Part shown: positions 13,729 through 17,404 of the stretch, in pieces | How positions within the stretch are numbered: the stretch's first letter is position 1 | Layout: each line of letters begins with the position of its first letter | Assembly: GCA_031268255.1 (NCBI GenBank) | Contig: JAIRXO010000277.1 | Location: 1-17,404, forward strand | Direction: 5' to 3' | Origin: Spirochaetaceae bacterium | GTDB lineage: Bacteria; Spirochaetota; Spirochaetia; Treponematales; Breznakiellaceae | DNA length: 17,404 nucleotides | Position numbers and translations under genes: made by a program | Notes under the pieces: generated by a model | Databases searched by the model: none | Told to the model about the DNA's origin: nothing | The model's input: only the letters and a program-made list of their open reading frames with translations

Positions 13729-16155
13729 GTGACAAAAGGCCGCGCCGCATATTCCGGCGGGAAGGCGCTTCACGGTTTTCCCGCCGTGGTTTTAAAACAT
13801 CCCCGTCTCGTTCTGGAACTGTACGCACTGGTTCTCCTCCTCGGCATCTTCGCCCTGTCCCTGCCTGAGATCCTTTTTGATCCCGCCTATTCACCTGTCC
13901 TTTACAGCAGGGAAGGCCGGCTCCTGGGCGCCATGACCGCCCCTGACGGCCAGTGGCGCTTTCCACCGGGGGAAGAAATCAACGGCAAATTCAGCGCCGC
14001 CCTCATTGAGTATGAGGACCGCCGCTTCCGCTTTCATCCGGGTATTGATCCCCTCGCCCTCGCCCGGGCCTTCCTGGTCAACATCAGGGTCGGAAGAGTG
14101 GTGTCAGGCGCATCGACCATTACCATGCAGACAGTGCGCATGATGAGAAGGGACAGGGGCCGCACGGTTTTTGAAAAAGGCGTCGAGGCCTTTCTTGCCC
14201 TGCGGCTGGAACTCAGATTCTCAAAGGACGAGATACTCGCCCTGTACAGCGCCCACGCCCCCTTTGGCGGCAATGTGGTGGGCCTTGAGGCGGCAAGCTG
14301 GCGCTGGTTTGGCCGTCCCCCCCTGGAGCTGTCCTGGGCCGAGGCCGCGGTCCTCGCCGTACTCCCCAACGAACCGGCACTGGTTCATCCGGGAAGGAAC
14401 AGGGAACTCCTTAAAATAAAACGGGACGCCCTGCTCGAAAGGCTCTGCAGCCGGGGTTTCTTTGACGGGGAAACCCTGAGCCTCGCCATGGCCGAAGATC
14501 TGCCCGGCGAACCCCTCCCCCTGCCCGGCCTCGCCCCCCACCTGCTTGCCAGGGCCATACGGGAGAACGAGACGCTGCGGGCAAACACCGCTCTCCCCCG
14601 GACTACCATTGATTTTTCCATCCAGGAGAGAAGCGCCGCCATCATGGGGCGCTGGGCAGGGCGTTTCGCGGAAAACGGCATCATGAACGGCGCCGCCCTT
14701 ATCATGGATACCCAAAGCGGCGAGGTGCTCGCCTATGTGGGCAATGTAGAAAGCGCCGAGGCCGCCGATGTGGATATCATACTTTCGCCCCGCAGTTCGG
14801 GCAGCATACTCAAGCCCTTTCTCTACGCCGCCATGCTCGATTCGGGAGAACTGCTCCCGGCGGCCCTGGTAAGCGATATTCCGACCAGGGTAGGAAGCTA
14901 CAGCCCCGAAAACATGAGCCAGAATTACCTTGGCGTTGTTCCCGCCGGCGAAGCCCTTGCCCGTTCCCTTAATATACCGGCTGTGCGCTCCCTGAGAGTC
15001 TACGGCGTGGAGCGTTTTGCCCGCCTGCTTCAGGATTTGGGCATCACCACCCTTTTCCGCCGGGGTGAGGATTACGGCCTCCCCCTCATACTCGGAGGCG
15101 CCGAAACCACCCTCTGGGATCTTGCCGGTCTTTACAGCGGCCTTGCCAGAACAGCCCTGGGGCAGGGAAACATTGCGCCGGAGGGCGTTACGCGCTTTTT
15201 TCCGCCTGAGGTTTTCGCCAGTAACGGCACAGGCAAAAACAAGGCCCCTGCCGGAAACAGCCGCGTTTCCGCCGGAGCCGCGTGGCTTACCCTGGAAGCC
15301 CTGACCTTTGCGTCCCGTCCCGGCGAGGAAGCGGCCTGGCGGGACTACGCAAGTTCCCGGCGCATAGCCTGGAAAACCGGAACCAGTTTCGGTTTCAGGG
15401 ATGCCTGGGCCATAGGCGTTACCCCCCGGTGGACCGTGGCCGTGTGGATAGGCAACGCCACAGGCGAGGGAAGGCCCGAGCTGAGAAGCATACAGAGTTC
15501 GGCGCCTGTTCTCTTTGAATTATTCTCAAGCCTCGAAGGAACCCAGTGGTTTCCCAGGCCCGATGAGGCTCTTAAAAGCATCGAAGTCTGCGGAAACTCA
15601 GGCTACCCTGCCGGCCCTGACTGCGAAACCGTAACGGAGGCCCTCATCCCCAGGGGCGCGCCGCCTCACCGCCCCTGTCCCTACTGCAGAACCATTACCC
15701 TTAACGGGGAAGGGACCATGCGGATAGCGTTAGACGCCACGGAAACCGGGACAGTCATGCGGAAGAAGTGGTTTATACTGCCGCCTGAGGAGGAGTGGTA
15801 TTTTAGAAGGTGGAACCTTGACTACAGGGAACTCCCGCCCCTGGCAGGCCAGGGCGGCGTAACGCGGCAGGATGATACCCCGCCCCTGGCCCTCTTTAAC
15901 CCCGAGCAGGGCGCGCGGATTTTTGTGCCGGTAGAAATCGACGGAAGGCCGGGCAGCGTTGTCTTTTCCGCCGCCCACAGGGACCCCAACGCGGCGCTCT
16001 ACTGGCATCTGGACGAAAATTACCTCGGTTCTACCGAACTTTTCCACGAGATGGAAGCAAGACCGGCCCCGGGCTTCCACACCCTCACCCTGCTGGACGG
16101 ATCAGGACACAGAATAACCCGCCGTTTCGAGATACTGGACCGGGAGAACGTATAG
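13729..16155 (+). CDS. pbpC: Penicillin-binding protein 1C (bifunctional glycosyltransferase-transpeptidase)
   Basis: 808-aa peptidoglycan synthase of the inner membrane. A membrane anchor lies at about 28-46. The glycosyltransferase (GT51) domain has EDRRFRFHPG with catalytic Glu96, GASTITMQ (127-134), and the KDEILALYS and FGG segments. The transpeptidase has SILK with Ser359, SLN (413-415) and KTGT (549-552). A Cys-rich linker (VCGNSGYPAGPDC, CPYC) and a C-terminal BiPBP_C-type beta domain are typical of PBP1C. The start is GTG 13729, 11 bp after the macroglobulin stop, with no good ribosome site, so coupling is likely. The pairing with alpha-2-macroglobulin is conserved in many Gram-negative-type bacteria and is thought to combine protease trapping with repair of cell-wall breaches. 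Confidence 0.95.
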   Translation: MTKGRAAYSGGKALHGFPAVVLKHPRLVLELYALVLLLGIFALSLPEILFDPAYSPVLYSREGRLLGAMTAPDGQWRFPPGEEINGKFSAALIEYEDRRFRFHPGIDPLALARAFLVNIRVGRVVSGASTITMQTVRMMRRDRGRTVFEKGVEAFLALRLELRFSKDEILALYSAHAPFGGNVVGLEAASWRWFGRPPLELSWAEAAVLAVLPNEPALVHPGRNRELLKIKRDALLERLCSRGFFDGETLSLAMAEDLPGEPLPLPGLAPHLLARAIRENETLRANTALPRTTIDFSIQERSAAIMGRWAGRFAENGIMNGAALIMDTQSGEVLAYVGNVESAEAADVDIILSPRSSGSILKPFLYAAMLDSGELLPAALVSDIPTRVGSYSPENMSQNYLGVVPAGEALARSLNIPAVRSLRVYGVERFARLLQDLGITTLFRRGEDYGLPLILGGAETTLWDLAGLYSGLARTALGQGNIAPEGVTRFFPPEVFASNGTGKNKAPAGNSRVSAGAAWLTLEALTFASRPGEEAAWRDYASSRRIAWKTGTSFGFRDAWAIGVTPRWTVAVWIGNATGEGRPELRSIQSSAPVLFELFSSLEGTQWFPRPDEALKSIEVCGNSGYPAGPDCETVTEALIPRGAPPHRPCPYCRTITLNGEGTMRIALDATETGTVMRKKWFILPPEEEWYFRRWNLDYRELPPLAGQGGVTRQDDTPPLALFNPEQGARIFVPVEIDGRPGSVVFSAAHRDPNAALYWHLDENYLGSTELFHEMEARPAPGFHTLTLLDGSGHRITRRFEILDRENV

Positions 16156-16199
16156 GGCCAACGCTGATTCATCCGCATTGTCCGGTTACAGAATCCGGT

Positions 16200-17402
16200 T
16201 TACAGGCGGCCAGCTATGGCGTCAACAAATTCCCAGGAGTCAAGAATTTTTTTTGCCCCCTCTCCGGCAAGAAGGGCAAGGTCGCCGGTCATCTGTCCTG
16301 CCTCAATGGTGCTGGTTGTCGCGTCCTCAAGTTTTTTGGCAAAGGAGAGGAGGCCGGGAAGCCCGTCAAGTTCCGCCCGCTTTGCCAGGGCGCCGGTCCA
16401 GGCGAAAATCAGGGCCACTGAATTGGTGCTGGTCTTTTCGCCCTTCTGCCAGCGGTAATAGTGCCGCTGTACAGTACCGTGGGCCGCTTCGTATTCGAAT
16501 TTCCCCGAAGGAGAAACCAGTACGCTGGTCATCATGGCCACGCTGCCCGCGGCGCTGGCAATCATGTCGCTCATCACATCGCCGTCGTAATTCCGGCAGG
16601 CCCAGAGAAAGCCCCCCTCGCTTTTGACAACCCTTGCCACAGCATCGTCGATGAGGGTGTAAAAGTAGTCTATTCCGGCCCCGGCGCATTTCTCCTTAAA
16701 TTCAGCCTCGTACACCCGGGCGAAAAGATCCTTAAAACGGCCATCGTAAGTTTTCGAGATAGTGTCCTTGGCGGCGAACCATACAGGAATTTTTTCCTGT
16801 ATGGCGTAGATAAAACAGGCCCGGGCAAAATTTTTGATTGATTCATCGTAGTTATGAATACCCTGGATGATGCCGGGACCCTTCATGTCCGCCACCGTTA
16901 CGCGCTTTTCCGCGCCGCCGTCAGCGGGAGTATAGACCAGTTCCACCTTGCCCGGCCCGGGAATGGACATTTCGGCGGCCCTGTACAGATCGCCGTAGGC
17001 ATGACGCCCTATGGTTATGGGCTTTTTCCAGGTCGAAACCGAAGGCCTTACGCAGGAAACCTGAATCGGCCTGCGGAACACCGTACCGTCAAGTATGGCC
17101 CTGATAGTCCCGTTGGGACTGGGGAGAAGCTGCCTGAGACCGTATTCTTCCTGCCGCGCCGCGTTACTCGTTATGGTAGCGCACTTCACCCCGACACCGA
17201 GCCTTTCTATGGCCCTGGCCGCCTCTACCGTAACCCTGTCGTCCGTATCATCCCGGACCTTGAGACCCAGATCATAGTATTCGGTTTTAAGATCAACAAA
17301 AGGAAAGAGCAGCCTTTCCTTGATAAGAGCCCAGAGTACCCTGGTCATTTCGTCCCCATCCATCTCGACAATGGGGGTCTCCATCCTGATACGTTCAGCC
17401 AT
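16200..17402 (-). CDS. icd: NADP-dependent isocitrate dehydrogenase, eukaryotic-type (type II)
   Basis: 400-aa cytosolic enzyme converting isocitrate to 2-oxoglutarate, CO2 and NADPH. It belongs to the homodimeric type II family, not the E. coli type. Motifs: VEMDGDEMTRVLW near the N-terminus, SPNGTIRAIL (isocitrate binding), KPITIGRHAYGDLYRA with the catalytic Tyr, AAKDTISKTYDGRFKDLF with the catalytic Lys, CRNYDGDVMSDMIA (metal-binding Asp) and HGTVQRHYYRWQKG (NADP binding). The usual TITPDEARVEEF stretch reads TITSNAARQEEYGL, a local divergence. ATG 17402 fits the family N-terminus, though the window ends two bases beyond it, so a longer start cannot be excluded. Convergent with pbpC across 44 bp without a clear terminator. 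Confidence 0.94.
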   Translation of the reverse strand: MAERIRMETPIVEMDGDEMTRVLWALIKERLLFPFVDLKTEYYDLGLKVRDDTDDRVTVEAARAIERLGVGVKCATITSNAARQEEYGLRQLLPSPNGTIRAILDGTVFRRPIQVSCVRPSVSTWKKPITIGRHAYGDLYRAAEMSIPGPGKVELVYTPADGGAEKRVTVADMKGPGIIQGIHNYDESIKNFARACFIYAIQEKIPVWFAAKDTISKTYDGRFKDLFARVYEAEFKEKCAGAGIDYFYTLIDDAVARVVKSEGGFLWACRNYDGDVMSDMIASAAGSVAMMTSVLVSPSGKFEYEAAHGTVQRHYYRWQKGEKTSTNSVALIFAWTGALAKRAELDGLPGLLSFAKKLEDATTSTIEAGQMTGDLALLAGEGAKKILDSWEFVDAIAGRL

Positions 17403-17404
17403 AA

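Noticed and set aside
16156..16199. Bidirectional terminator between pbpC and icd
   Set aside because: Only a weak ccgg/ccgg pairing without a T run; not enough to call.
1..17404. CRISPR array or insertion sequence
   Set aside because: No regularly spaced repeats of suitable length and no transposase-like frame were seen.

Overview
The window reads as a chromosomal segment of an anaerobic bacterium, most likely a spirochaete close to the host-associated or termite-gut Treponema lineage. That assignment is inference. It rests on my recollection of family resemblance (DUF1902/HicA pair, nitrogenase-like genes, large alpha-2-macroglobulin next to PBP1C, permissive lipoprotein boxes), not on a marker gene. 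Genes from 1900 onward are GC-rich and tightly packed. Bases 1-1850 are patchier in composition and look like accessory DNA.

Region 1 (1-1874) holds the 3' end of a DUF1902/HicB-like antitoxin gene. A one-base overlap joins it to a HicA-type toxin gene whose 3' third is shifted out of frame by a tract of three 7-bp repeats. Next is a two-gene hypothetical cassette (65 aa and 179 aa), then about 600 bp without a convincing gene. That stretch carries a large imperfect hairpin, several perfect inverted repeats and one strong terminator. It ends at the 3' end of a tRNA (T-arm plus 3' acceptor strand) with no matching 5' half, which suggests an integration-site scar with the island on its left.

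Region 2 (1904-8030, minus strand) is a compact six-gene operon. In transcription order it encodes a NifH-like iron protein, two nitrogenase component-1-like subunits (here called A and B), a periplasmic-binding lipoprotein, a FecCD/BtuC-type permease and a FecE/BtuD-type ATPase. Gaps are 0-18 bp or overlaps. The subunits keep iron-sulfur-type cysteines, but subunit A has no obvious counterpart of the FeMo-cofactor ligands, and the window has no nifB/E/N or nifI. I read it as a nitrogenase-like two-component reductase of unknown substrate linked to an importer of the iron-siderophore/cobalamin class. This is the best candidate in the window for an undescribed system.

Region 3 (8031-8203) is a divergent promoter region. 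It has a good sigma70-type promoter for the rightward operon and a weaker one, overlapped by 8-bp direct repeats, for the leftward operon.

Region 4 (8204-16155, plus strand) is a two-gene operon for a bacterial alpha-2-macroglobulin with an intact thioester motif and penicillin-binding protein 1C. This is the known pairing of a periplasmic protease trap with a peptidoglycan repair synthase.

Region 5 (16200-17402, minus strand) is a eukaryotic-type NADP-dependent isocitrate dehydrogenase convergent with pbpC; its start lies two bases from the window edge.
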